Assembly (NCBI GenBank): GCA_020637775.1
Contig: JACKJV010000016.1
Coordinates: forward strand, 1 to 49,247
Direction: 5' to 3'
DNA: 49,247 nt
Source of the DNA: Brucellaceae bacterium
Lineage (GTDB): Bacteria > Pseudomonadota > Alphaproteobacteria > Rhizobiales > Rhizobiaceae
The first letter of the stretch is position 1, and each line of letters opens with the position of its first letter. The notes under the pieces are model-generated. The model was not told the origin of the DNA. It did no database searches and saw nothing but the letters and a program-made list of their open reading frames with translations. Shown here in pieces: positions 16,420-24,797 of the stretch. A program made the translations under genes and the position numbers.

Positions 16420-17685
16420 GTGAACCACTTTCAATATCGCGACGGCGTGCTTTACGCCGAGGACGTGTCGGTGCCGGAGATCGCGCGCGCCGTCGGCACG
16501 CCGGTCTACATCTATTCCACGGCCACGCTGACCCGCCATTACCAGGTCTTCGCCAGGGCATTCGAGGGTCTCGATGCCATGGTCTGCTATGCCATGAAGG
16601 CCAATTCCAACCAGGCTGTCCTGAAGACGCTGGCAAACCTGGGCGCTGGCGCCGACGTGGTCTCCGAAGGCGAATTGCGCCGCGCGCTGGCCGCCGGCAT
16701 TCCCGCCAGCCGCATTGTCTTTTCCGGCGTCGGCAAGACCGCCCGCGAAATGGACTTTGCCCTCGAAGCCGGCATCTGCTGCTTCAATGTCGAATCCGAA
16801 CCGGAACTGCAACTGCTTTCGGCCCGCGCGGCCGCACTCGGCAGGCAGGCCCATGTTTCACTGCGCATCAACCCGGATGTCGATGCGAAGACGCACAGGA
16901 AGATTTCCACCGGCAAGGCCGAAAACAAGTTCGGCATTCCCTGGCAGCGCGCCCGCGCGGTCTATGCCGAGGCAGCCACCCTGCCCGGCATCCGGGTTTC
17001 GGGCATCGACATGCATATCGGCAGCCAGATCACCGAATTGCAGCCCTTCGACGATGCCTTCGCCCTGCTTACCGAACTCGTGCAGACCCTGCGCCAGGAC
17101 GGCCACGAGATCGAGCATGTCGATCTGGGCGGCGGCCTCGGCATTCCCTACAAGGATGACAACAATCCGCCCCCCCTGCCGGAGCACTATGCCGAAGTGG
17201 TGCGCAAGCATGTCACGCAACTGGGCCTGAAGGCGATATTCGAGCCGGGACGTCTCATTGCAGGCAATGCGGGAATCCTGGTCACCGAGGTCGTCTACGT
17301 GAAGGAAGGCGACGCGAAGAATTTCGTCATCGTCGATGCCGGCATGAACGACCTGATTCGCCCGACGCTCTACGACGCCCATCACGAAATCTATCCCGTC
17401 GAGCAGAAGGCGGCCACCGCCTCGCGCATCACGGCGGATATTGTCGGCCCGGTCTGCGAAACCGGCGACTACATGGCCCATGACCGGGAAATGCCGCGCG
17501 TGTCCGCCGGAGACCTGCTCTCCATCGGATCCGCCGGGGCCTATGGCGCTGTCCAGGCCTCCACCTACAATTCGCGCCCGCTGGTTCCGGAAGTGCTGGT
17601 CAATGGCGACCGCTTCCACGTGGTCCGGCCGCGCCTGCCCCTGGACGCCCTGATCGGCCTCGATTCGGTGCCGGACTGGCTCTGA
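16420..17685 (+). CDS. lysA: diaminopimelate decarboxylase
   Basis: LysA decarboxylates meso-diaminopimelate to lysine. The 421-residue fold III PLP enzyme has its PLP lysine at Lys60 in CYAMKANSN, HIGSQI near residue 198, the glycine loop VDLGGGLGIPY near 235, the EPGRLIAGNAG segment near 276, and CETGDYMA near 346, which supplies the catalytic Cys across the dimer. The start is GTG at 16420, preceded by CCAGGACC. It is one of three Arg/Lys-pathway genes in a row and is followed, after 130 bases, by the TIGR02302 protein. Confidence 0.97.
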   Translation: MNHFQYRDGVLYAEDVSVPEIARAVGTPVYIYSTATLTRHYQVFARAFEGLDAMVCYAMKANSNQAVLKTLANLGAGADVVSEGELRRALAAGIPASRIVFSGVGKTAREMDFALEAGICCFNVESEPELQLLSARAAALGRQAHVSLRINPDVDAKTHRKISTGKAENKFGIPWQRARAVYAEAATLPGIRVSGIDMHIGSQITELQPFDDAFALLTELVQTLRQDGHEIEHVDLGGGLGIPYKDDNNPPPLPEHYAEVVRKHVTQLGLKAIFEPGRLIAGNAGILVTEVVYVKEGDAKNFVIVDAGMNDLIRPTLYDAHHEIYPVEQKAATASRITADIVGPVCETGDYMAHDREMPRVSAGDLLSIGSAGAYGAVQASTYNSRPLVPEVLVNGDRFHVVRPRLPLDALIGLDSVPDWL

Positions 17686-17815
17686 TCCCGCAGGCAGGGG
17701 AAAAGGCAGGCCTTCACGTTTGCGTGCATCGGCCTCGCCTTTGGCGCAATTTCCGCTATCCTTGCGTTCCATGGATCGGCGGATGGCCCGCCGGCGCCGG
17801 CAGCGGAAGGACGGC

Positions 17816-20446
17816 ATGGAGACCACAACCGGCCTCTTGGAACGCCTGAAACGCACGCGCTCGATCGTGCGTCTCGTCCTGATCGTCGAGCGCCTCTGGC
17901 CGCTTCTGCTTCCTCTCGCCATCCTGGCGGCCCTCTTTGCCGTGGTTTCCTGGTTCGGCCTCTTCCGTGTCATGCCGGATTGGGCGCGGCTTTCGCTCAC
18001 CGGCGCGTTTGCCCTGGCAGCCGTGGCGTCCCTCTTCCCGCTGTCGCGCATGCGCTGGCCGCGCGGCGCCGAGATCGACCATCGGATCGAGCGCGCCAAC
18101 GCCCTGTTGCACCGGCCTGTCACGACGCAGTCCGACCGGCTGGCCGCGGTCAGCCGCGACCCCTTCGCCGAAGCATTGTGGCGCGAACACCAGAAACGCC
18201 TGGCCGCCGGTCTCGACCGCTTGTCACCCGGCTCGCCGGCAACCGGCGTTCCGGCACGCGACCCTTGGGCGTTGCGCGCCATTCCGGCGCTGCTCCTGGC
18301 CGGTGCCTTCGCCTTTTCCCTCGGCCCCGGCGGCGGCACGCTCACCGATGCCTTTTCCGCCCGCGGCGGCGCTCCCGTCATCCCGCCGCGTGTCGATGCA
18401 TGGGTTACGCCACCGGCCTATACCGGCCGCGCACCGGTCTTCCTCACCGCCGAAGCCAACCGTGCCGAGACCGCCTTCACCGTCCCGCAAGGGTCCACGG
18501 TGGTCGTTCGCGTGACAGGCGGATCCGGTGGCGAGGAACTGAGCTTTCAGCCGTCAGGTGAACCGGCGGCAAGCCCCGTTGCGCCGGACATGGCCACCCT
18601 CCCCGATCGCGCCTCCACGAATTCCTCCCCGGCCGGTGCGCGCCAGTTTTCCTTGACGCTTGAAGGCGATGGCAATCTCCGGCTGGCCACACAGGAAACG
18701 GCCGTCAATGACTGGCGTTTCACCGTCATCCCCGACCAGCCGCCGGAAATCGCGCTGGACGGCGACCCCAAGCGCGAGCCGAACGGCTCCTTCACCCTCA
18801 CCTACACGGTGAAGGACGACTATGGCGCCCGGTCCGGCGAGACCCTGTTCGAATTGGCCGAGGACCGGGCGCCGGATGCCCGGCCGCTCTACGAGGCCCC
18901 GGAAATGCCGCTCTCCCTGCCGCGCGAGCGCGAGGGCGAGGCCCGGACCACCACCGTCATGGCCGAGCATCCGTGGGCAGGCGCAAGCGCGCGGATGCGG
19001 TTGAAGGTCACCGATGCAGCCGGCCAGGAAGGCATTTCCGAACCGCTTTCCATCACCATGCCGGAACGGGTCTTCACCAATCCGCTGGCGAAGGCTGTCA
19101 TCGAGCAGCGGCGCATGCTGGCGCTCGACGCGAACCGTAAGCCACGTGTCCTGCTGCTCCTCGATTCCGTGACGCTGCGTCCGGAAGACACGTTTTCCAA
19201 CATGTCCCATTATCTCGGGCTGATGGCGCTGCGCTCGCGCCTCGACATGGCAGAAACGGACGACGCCCTGCGCGAGACGGTCGACTACATGTGGGAACTG
19301 GCCGTCCAGATCGAGGATGGCGATCTGACCGACGCCGAGCGCCGCCTGCGTGATGCCCAGCAGGCGCTGCGCGAGGCACTGGAAAATGGCGCCAGCGACG
19401 AGGAGATCGAACGCCGCATCGCGGAACTGCGCGAAGCGCTCAACGAGTTCCTGCGCGAATTCGCCGAGCGCGCACAGCAGGATCCGAACATGGCACAGCA
19501 GATGCCGCAGGACATGCAGGAGATGAGCCAGTCCGACCTCGACCGCATGCTCCAGCAGATGGAGGATCTTGCCAAGTCCGGACAGCGCGAACAAGCCGAG
19601 CAATTGCTTTCCCAACTGGAAAACATGATGCGCAACCTGCAGGCCGGCCGCCAGCAGGACGGCCAGCAAGGCCAGCAGGGTCAGATGCGCGAGCAGATGA
19701 ACCGGCTTGGCGAATTGATGCGCCGCCAGCAGGAAATGATGAACGAGACCTTCCGCCTGGATCAGATGCAGCGCGGCCAGCAGGGGCAGGAAGGCCAGCA
19801 GCGCCAGGGCCAGCGCGGGCAGCAGGGTCAGCAGGGTCAGCAAGGTGAACAGGGGCAACAGCAGGGCCGCATGGGGCGAGGCGGCCAGCAACCTGGCCAG
19901 GGACAAGGCGGCCAGCAGCCTGGCCAGGGATCAGGAATGACGTCCGAGGAACTGGCAGAGGCCCTGCGCGGCTTGCAGGAAGGCCAGGGGCAATTGCGCG
20001 GTGAACTGGGTCAATTGATGGAAGATCTGCGCGGCATGGGCATCGAACCCGGCGAAGGCTTTGGCGAGGCCGGGGAGCGGATGGGTCAGGCTGGCCGTGC
20101 GCTTGGCGATGCTGACGGCGAGCAGGCGGTCGGCCGGCAGGGCGAGGCGCTGGAAGCCCTGCGCCGGGGTGCCCAGGACATGATGAACCAGATGCAGCAG
20201 CAGGCACAGCAAAACGGTCAGGGTGGCTCGGAACCCGGCGGCAACAACCGGGCCGACGACCGCGATCCGCTCGGTCGGCCGCGCGCCACGACCGGACCGG
20301 ATTTCGGCGATACCGTGAAAGTGCCCGATGAGATCGACGCGCAACGGGCCCGTGAAATCCTGGAAGCGATCCGCGAGCGGCTCGGCAATGCGCTGTCGCC
20401 GCAACTGGAAAAGGAATATCTCGAACGCCTGCTTGATCTGCAATGA
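17816..20446 (+). CDS. TIGR02302/DUF4175-family large membrane protein
   Basis: This 876-residue protein belongs to an alphaproteobacterial family of unknown function usually encoded next to lysA. Hydrophobic helices lie at about residues 27-47, 55-75 and 155-172, followed by a large extracytoplasmic region with beta-rich domains (about 190-410), a helical region rich in Arg and Glu (about 440-610), and a Gln/Gly-rich low-complexity segment (about 612-706). A second charged helical segment and the conserved tail ILEAIRERLGN end it. The start at 17816 (METTTGLL) has GGAAGG six bases upstream; in-frame starts at 17771 and earlier would prepend an Arg-rich stretch. The layout suggests an envelope scaffold, but no activity can be named. 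Confidence 0.9.
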   Translation: METTTGLLERLKRTRSIVRLVLIVERLWPLLLPLAILAALFAVVSWFGLFRVMPDWARLSLTGAFALAAVASLFPLSRMRWPRGAEIDHRIERANALLHRPVTTQSDRLAAVSRDPFAEALWREHQKRLAAGLDRLSPGSPATGVPARDPWALRAIPALLLAGAFAFSLGPGGGTLTDAFSARGGAPVIPPRVDAWVTPPAYTGRAPVFLTAEANRAETAFTVPQGSTVVVRVTGGSGGEELSFQPSGEPAASPVAPDMATLPDRASTNSSPAGARQFSLTLEGDGNLRLATQETAVNDWRFTVIPDQPPEIALDGDPKREPNGSFTLTYTVKDDYGARSGETLFELAEDRAPDARPLYEAPEMPLSLPREREGEARTTTVMAEHPWAGASARMRLKVTDAAGQEGISEPLSITMPERVFTNPLAKAVIEQRRMLALDANRKPRVLLLLDSVTLRPEDTFSNMSHYLGLMALRSRLDMAETDDALRETVDYMWELAVQIEDGDLTDAERRLRDAQQALREALENGASDEEIERRIAELREALNEFLREFAERAQQDPNMAQQMPQDMQEMSQSDLDRMLQQMEDLAKSGQREQAEQLLSQLENMMRNLQAGRQQDGQQGQQGQMREQMNRLGELMRRQQEMMNETFRLDQMQRGQQGQEGQQRQGQRGQQGQQGQQGEQGQQQGRMGRGGQQPGQGQGGQQPGQGSGMTSEELAEALRGLQEGQGQLRGELGQLMEDLRGMGIEPGEGFGEAGERMGQAGRALGDADGEQAVGRQGEALEALRRGAQDMMNQMQQQAQQNGQGGSEPGGNNRADDRDPLGRPRATTGPDFGDTVKVPDEIDAQRAREILEAIRERLGNALSPQLEKEYLERLLDLQ
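19880..19933 (+). repeat. two tandem 27-base repeats inside the Gln/Gly-rich segment
   Basis: Two copies (19880-19906 and 19907-19933) encode GGQQPGQGQ and GGQQPGQGS and differ at only three bases. They close a longer stretch (from about 19650) of irregular GQQGQ units. Such a tract is prone to length change between strains. Confidence 0.85.
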
Positions 20447-20488
20447 GGCGCCGCATCGGCCGGCAACAGGCAGTGGAAAGGCTTGCGC

Positions 20489-20854
20489 TCAGGCGGCCAG
20501 CGCGCCGGCAACCGCCGTGCGGATTTCCGAGAGCGTGAAGGGCTTGGGCACCACATCGATGATGACCTGGCTCAGGTCCGATGCCCGCTCGCGCTGCTCG
20601 GCATAGCCGGTCATCAACAGGATCTTGAGGCCGGGAAAGTCGCGGGCCGCCGTCTTGGCCATTTCGATGCCGTCCATCACCGGCATGCGGATATCCGAAA
20701 GCACCAGATCGAAACCGCCGGGTTCGTCCGACAGGATGGAAAGGCCGATCTCCCCGTCCTCGGCGGTTTCCACCTCATGGCCGTCAACGCCAAGCGCCCG
20801 CGCCGTGAACGCGCGTACGGAATCGTCGTCTTCAACGAGCAGTATCCTGGCCAT
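20489..20854 (-). CDS. cpdR: single-domain response regulator CpdR
   Basis: CpdR is a receiver-only protein that, when unphosphorylated, sends the ClpXP protease to the cell pole and primes destruction of CtrA-pathway proteins in Caulobacter and rhizobia. The 121-residue product is a complete receiver domain: acidic pocket EDDD (residues 8-11), phosphoacceptor Asp54 in LSDIRMP, Thr in MTGYAE near 82, and Lys in PKPF near 104. There is no output domain. It follows hpt by eight bases on the same strand, the order typical of Rhizobiales, which supports the name beyond the generic receiver fold. Confidence 0.9.
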   Translation of the reverse strand: MARILLVEDDDSVRAFTARALGVDGHEVETAEDGEIGLSILSDEPGGFDLVLSDIRMPVMDGIEMAKTAARDFPGLKILLMTGYAEQRERASDLSQVIIDVVPKPFTLSEIRTAVAGALAA

Positions 20855-20862
20855 TCAGTCTC

Positions 20863-21408
20863 TCAAGCCTCGTCCTTGATAAATCCGACATAGGGAAGTT
20901 CGCGGAAGGCGTGCCCGGCATCCATGCCGTAGCCCACCACAAAATAGTCGGGACAGTCAAATCCCGTGAAATCGGCATCGATGTCATTGGTCCGGCGCAT
21001 GCGCTTGTCGAGCAGCACCGCGATGGAAACGGAGCGCGCGCCGCGCGAGAGCATCAGGTCGCGCGTGTATTTCAGCGTCTTGCCCGATTCCAGGATGTCG
21101 TCGATCAGCAGGATGTCGCGCCCGGTGACGTCATTGTCGATGTCGCGCAACACCTTGATCTCGCCGCTGGTCCGCCCCGCGCCGTAGGATGAGATCATGA
21201 TGAATTCCACCTCCGGCGCCACGCCGACATCATGCATGGCGCGGATCAGGTCTGCCGCGAAGATGAAGGACCCCTTCAGGACCGAAATCACGAGCAGGTC
21301 CTTCAGGTCGCGCTCGGCGATTTCCTTGGCCAGTTCCAGATTGCGCCTCGCGATGGTCGACGCGCTGTAAAGCACCTCGATCTGTTTGCCCCTGACCGTC
21401 TGCATCAT
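20863..21408 (-). CDS. hpt: hypoxanthine phosphoribosyltransferase
   Basis: Hpt salvages hypoxanthine (and often guanine) by joining it to PRPP. The 181-residue product has the PRPP-binding motif ILLIDDILESGKTL (about residues 98-111), the LKGS loop near 45 and the DFTGFDCPDYFVVGYGMD base-binding region near 147-164. Two ATG codons, 21408 and 21405, are adjacent; the AAAAGGG site fits the second slightly better. The ATGA at the start overlaps the stop of the upstream anchored-protein gene, implying coupled translation, and cpdR follows eight bases after its stop. Confidence 0.95.
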   Translation of the reverse strand: MMQTVRGKQIEVLYSASTIARRNLELAKEIAERDLKDLLVISVLKGSFIFAADLIRAMHDVGVAPEVEFIMISSYGAGRTSGEIKVLRDIDNDVTGRDILLIDDILESGKTLKYTRDLMLSRGARSVSIAVLLDKRMRRTNDIDADFTGFDCPDYFVVGYGMDAGHAFRELPYVGFIKDEA

Positions 21409-22034
21409 CCGTCCCTTTTGCTGTCCAGGCGCACCGACACCCGGTCCACGCCCAGTCTAGGCGCTGCAACATGGCCGGAAAAGAGGTGGCTGCCGCCTGG
21501 CTCAAGGCCCGCGCGGCTTGTCCCCAGCTTGTATTGCGCGGTCGACCCGTCCTTGCCTCGGACCGAGACCAGGATTGCGGGCAGGCGCGCGGACTGTCCG
21601 CCGCGGTTCTCCACCCTGGTGTCGACCCGCAGCATGGTTTCCCCGCCCCGCACTTCCATGCGTGAATTGAGTTCGGCAATGAACAGGTCGGCACCGGCAC
21701 CGCCGGTAAACAGCGCATGCCCGCCATTGATCCAGAATGCCGCGCCGGCGACGATGAACCCGGTGACCTTGAGCAGCCGTCCCGCAAGCGGTTCCGGCCG
21801 CCTGTCCCCATGCTCCGGCAGCCGGGCCGTGCGCAGCATGGCAAGGCCGTCCGACGCAGCCCGCACCGGCGCTCGAAGGGGTGCCGTTGCGGCAGGCTGA
21901 CAACCCGTTTCCACCGTTTCATATCCGATGATCTCGGCATTTAACCGCAACGCATGCGCGCCGGCTGCGCCGCCGGCATGACCCGCGTCGAGGATTTCGC
22001 CATCCAGCGGCAGATGCCTGGTCCGGTCCTGCAT
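21405..22034 (-). CDS. unnamed single-pass membrane protein, coupled to hpt
   Basis: I cannot name this 209-residue protein. It has a polar, Ala/Arg-rich N-terminal region (residues 1-80), one hydrophobic helix (about 85-105, VTGFIVAGAAFWING) and a C-terminal domain of about 95 residues with a beta-sandwich-like pattern (LRVDTRVENRGG, LPAILVSVRG, RVSVRLDS), reminiscent of FxLYD/DUF3426-type extracytoplasmic domains. That resemblance is by eye only. Its stop overlaps the hpt start by four bases, supporting that it is translated. The start is uncertain: ATG 22034 is used here and GTG 22055 is also in frame. It is divergent from ftsE. Confidence 0.65.
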   Translation of the reverse strand: MQDRTRHLPLDGEILDAGHAGGAAGAHALRLNAEIIGYETVETGCQPAATAPLRAPVRAASDGLAMLRTARLPEHGDRRPEPLAGRLLKVTGFIVAGAAFWINGGHALFTGGAGADLFIAELNSRMEVRGGETMLRVDTRVENRGGQSARLPAILVSVRGKDGSTAQYKLGTSRAGLEPGGSHLFSGHVAAPRLGVDRVSVRLDSKRDG

Positions 22035-22232
22035 CACTTGCGCTCGTCTTTCCACTGTCTCATGTGTTGTCGCGTCCCGGTCAAGAAATGGTTAACGCCT
22101 CCTCAAAACGGCCATGCTGGCACAGGATTCTTGACCCCTCCCGCAAGGGACCGTTAACCAAGACGAGGAAGTGATTTGCCCGGCGGCCCTTGCGTGCAGC
22201 CGCGGCATGGTCCGGCAAGGGGAACCAGCGGC

Positions 22233-22892
22233 GTGATCCGTTTCGAGAACGTGGGCTTGAGATATGGCATGGGGCCGGAGATCATTCGCGATGTCTCCTT
22301 CCAGTTGCCGGAGCGTTCGTTCCAGTTCCTGACCGGCCCCTCCGGTGCCGGCAAGACCACGCTGCTTCGCCTTCTGTTCATGTCGCTGAAGCCCACGCGC
22401 GGCCTCATCACGGTCTTCGGCAAAGACCGCGCCCGCATCACGCGCGCCGAACTGCCGCATCTGCGCCGCCGGATCGGCGTGGTCTTCCAGGATTTCCGCC
22501 TGCTCGACCACATGACCACGTGGGAGAACGTGGCGCTGCCCCTGCGCATCCGCGGGCGCGAGGAAGCGACCTATCGCAACGACGTCACTGAACTGCTCAA
22601 ATGGGTGGGTCTCGGCGATCGCATGCATGTCCTGCCACCGGTCCTTTCGGGCGGTGAGAAACAGCGCGCGGCCATAGCGCGCGCCCTCATCGAACAGCCG
22701 GAAATCCTGCTCGCCGACGAACCGACCGGCAATGTCGATCCGCCCATGGCGCGGCGTCTGCTGCGCCTGTTCATCGAATTGAACCGCTCGGGAACCGCGG
22801 TGCTCATCGCCACGCACGACCTTTCCCTGATGAACCAGGTCGATGCCCGTCGGATGATCCTCTCGGACGGGAGGCTGGACATCTATGACTGA
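22233..22892 (+). CDS. ftsE: cell division ATP-binding protein FtsE
   Basis: FtsE is the ATPase of the FtsEX complex, which turns on peptidoglycan hydrolases at the division septum through a periplasmic partner. The 219-residue product has Walker A GPSGAGKT (residues 35-42), the Q-loop VVFQDFRLL near 85, the ABC signature LSGGEKQRAAIARAL near 138, Walker B ILLADEPTGN near 158 and the H-loop ATHD near 195. The start is GTG at 22233, preceded by AAGGGGAA, and gives exactly the usual family length; an upstream in-frame start would add 19 unrelated residues. It overlaps ftsX by eight bases. Confidence 0.96.
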   Translation: MIRFENVGLRYGMGPEIIRDVSFQLPERSFQFLTGPSGAGKTTLLRLLFMSLKPTRGLITVFGKDRARITRAELPHLRRRIGVVFQDFRLLDHMTTWENVALPLRIRGREEATYRNDVTELLKWVGLGDRMHVLPPVLSGGEKQRAAIARALIEQPEILLADEPTGNVDPPMARRLLRLFIELNRSGTAVLIATHDLSLMNQVDARRMILSDGRLDIYD

Positions 22893-23928
22893 CAAGGCGA
22901 AAGCGGCGATCCGCCCCGGCCGCGTCTCGGGCAAGCCGTCCGGCGCGGCAACCCGCCTGCCGAAATTGCCGGACCTGCCGGGCCGCGCCATTCCACGGGT
23001 TCTCAATGGCACGGCCCGCCGGCCCACGCCCATCGTCCCTTCGGGCAATGTAGCCGGCCGCGCGCTGGTCTTCGTCATCGCGATCATGACCTTCCTGTCC
23101 TGCCTGACGCTGGGCGCCGTCACCCTGGTGCGTGACACGGCCGCAGGCTGGCAGAGCCAGATCGCCCGCGAGGCGACGATCCAGATCCGGCCCTCCGAAA
23201 CCCTCGACATGGAAGCGGCACTGGCGCAGGCCGCGGCAATTGCAGGCGGTTTCGAGGGTGTCCGTTCAACCGAAGTGCTGGACCCGGACGCAACCGCACG
23301 GCTGCTGGAGCCATGGCTCGGCAGCGGTCTCGACATCGAGGAACTGCCCGTTCCCCGCCTCGTCATCGTCACCATCGACGAAACGGACCCGCCGGACTTT
23401 GCCGCCATGCGCACGGCACTGACCGGCGCCATTGCCAACCTTTCGCTCGACGATCACCGGACCTGGGTCGACCGCCTGGTTTCCATGGCCCGCACCACGG
23501 TCACCATCGGCGTGGCGGTCCTTGTGCTGATGCTGTCCGCGACGATCCTGACCGTGGTGTTCGCCACGCGCGGCGCCATGGCCGGCAATGGCCATATCAT
23601 CGAGGTCCTGCATTTCGTCGGCGCTGAAGGCCGCTTCATCGCGGTGGAGTTCCGCCGCCATTTCCTCGCTGTCGGCATGAAGGGCGCGGCCATTGGCGGC
23701 ATTCTCGCCGTCGCCGTCTTTCTTCTCGGGTCGTGGTGGTCGGCCAGCAATCTCGCCACGCCCGAGGCCGATCAGGCCGCCGCGCTTTTCGGCACGTTCG
23801 GCATAGGCCTTGCCGGCTATCTCGGCGTTATCGCCGTCGTCATCCTCATTGCCCTGCTGACGGCCCTGACCACGCATTACACCGTGCTGACCTTTCTGAG
23901 CGATCTCGACACAACGGGAGAAGAGTGA
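22885..23928 (+). CDS. ftsX: cell division protein FtsX
   Basis: FtsX is the membrane half of FtsEX and carries the periplasmic domain that recruits an amidase activator. The 347-residue product has a basic, proline-rich cytoplasmic N-terminus (residues 1-50), a first helix at about 55-80, a periplasmic domain (about 85-195), and three C-terminal helices in the FtsX/MacB-type permease domain (about 205-235, 265-290 and 305-335). Its ATG lies inside the ftsE 3' end, so translation is coupled. The long N-terminal tail is typical of alphaproteobacterial FtsX. Confidence 0.93.
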   Translation: MTDKAKAAIRPGRVSGKPSGAATRLPKLPDLPGRAIPRVLNGTARRPTPIVPSGNVAGRALVFVIAIMTFLSCLTLGAVTLVRDTAAGWQSQIAREATIQIRPSETLDMEAALAQAAAIAGGFEGVRSTEVLDPDATARLLEPWLGSGLDIEELPVPRLVIVTIDETDPPDFAAMRTALTGAIANLSLDDHRTWVDRLVSMARTTVTIGVAVLVLMLSATILTVVFATRGAMAGNGHIIEVLHFVGAEGRFIAVEFRRHFLAVGMKGAAIGGILAVAVFLLGSWWSASNLATPEADQAAALFGTFGIGLAGYLGVIAVVILIALLTALTTHYTVLTFLSDLDTTGEE

Positions 23929-23955
23929 AACGCGGCCCAGGACGAGCGCGGCGGG

Positions 23956-24001
23956 AATGCCGCAATTGCCGTTTTTCCGGCTATTCAATGCCGCAATTGC
24001 C
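23956..24001. repeat. two 15-bp direct repeats containing a GCAATTGC palindrome
   Basis: AATGCCGCAATTGCC occurs at 23956-23970 and again at 23987-24001, start to start 31 bases, close to three DNA turns. Each copy contains the palindrome GCAATTGC. They lie between the ftsX stop and the likely YdcF start, where a regulator dimer could bind both on one face of the helix. Confidence 0.6.
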
Positions 24002-24016
24002 ATGTATCGGAATGCC

Positions 24017-24724
24017 ATGAACGCGAACGAGGAACCCGCAGGAACGGCAGTGACCGCGTCGACACAGGGACAGGCGGACCGTCCCGCGGCGATCCGCCGT
24101 CTGCGCCGCCTCTGGCGGTACGGGTTCCTGGGCACGCTTGTGCTTCTTGCCGCTTTTGTTGCCGGGTTTGCCTTTTTCGCCGATACGGTCGGCCGCATGG
24201 CGCCGCCTCCTGGCATAAGCCGGGCCGACGGGATCATCGTGTTGACCGGCGGCTATCACCGCATCGACACCGCCGTGGCCCTTCTGGAAAACGGACAGGG
24301 CAAGCGCCTGCTGATATCCGGCGTGAATCCCGTGACGAGCCGTGGCACGCTGCGCCAGGCCACCGGCGCGCAGACCGATGTGTTCAATTGCTGCATCGAC
24401 ATCGATATCGAGGCGCTCGACACGATCGGCAATGCCGCCGAGAGTGCCAAATGGCTGACCCGCAACGGATACAAGAGCGTCATTCTCGTCACAAACAATT
24501 ATCACATGCCGCGTTCGATCATGGAGCTCAAGCGCACGGCGGGCAATGTCGATATCGTGCCATGGCCGGTGGTCAACACGCCCATGGATGACGGCCGCTG
24601 GATGATGAAACCGGCGGCGCTGCGCGTCTTGTTCACCGAATATGCCAAATATGTCGCCGCGCTGGCACGCGGTCTTCTGCCTGCCCCCGAGCAGGGGCCG
24701 ACGATCAGCGCGGCGGCCCGTTGA
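24017..24724 (+). CDS. YdcF/SanA-family (DUF218) protein
   Basis: This 235-residue protein has a cytoplasmic basic stretch, one N-terminal helix (about residues 35-57) and a DUF218 domain. The domain begins ADGIIVLTGGYHRIDTAVAL (about 69-88), has LLISGVNP near 97, and continues with ESAKWLTRNGYKSVILVTNNYHMPRS (about 142-167). Family members are linked to envelope permeability and vancomycin tolerance (SanA, ElyC), with no settled reaction. ATG 24017 is used; ATG 23957, inside the first direct repeat, is also in frame and would add 20 residues. The gene follows ftsX and precedes plsC in the same direction. Confidence 0.88.
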   Translation: MNANEEPAGTAVTASTQGQADRPAAIRRLRRLWRYGFLGTLVLLAAFVAGFAFFADTVGRMAPPPGISRADGIIVLTGGYHRIDTAVALLENGQGKRLLISGVNPVTSRGTLRQATGAQTDVFNCCIDIDIEALDTIGNAAESAKWLTRNGYKSVILVTNNYHMPRSIMELKRTAGNVDIVPWPVVNTPMDDGRWMMKPAALRVLFTEYAKYVAALARGLLPAPEQGPTISAAAR

Positions 24725-24797
24725 CCCTTCGCCTTTGCCTTTCATGCCGCATCGTGTAAGCCGGTTGGCTGTGCTCACAGACCGGTTCCGATAGTCC

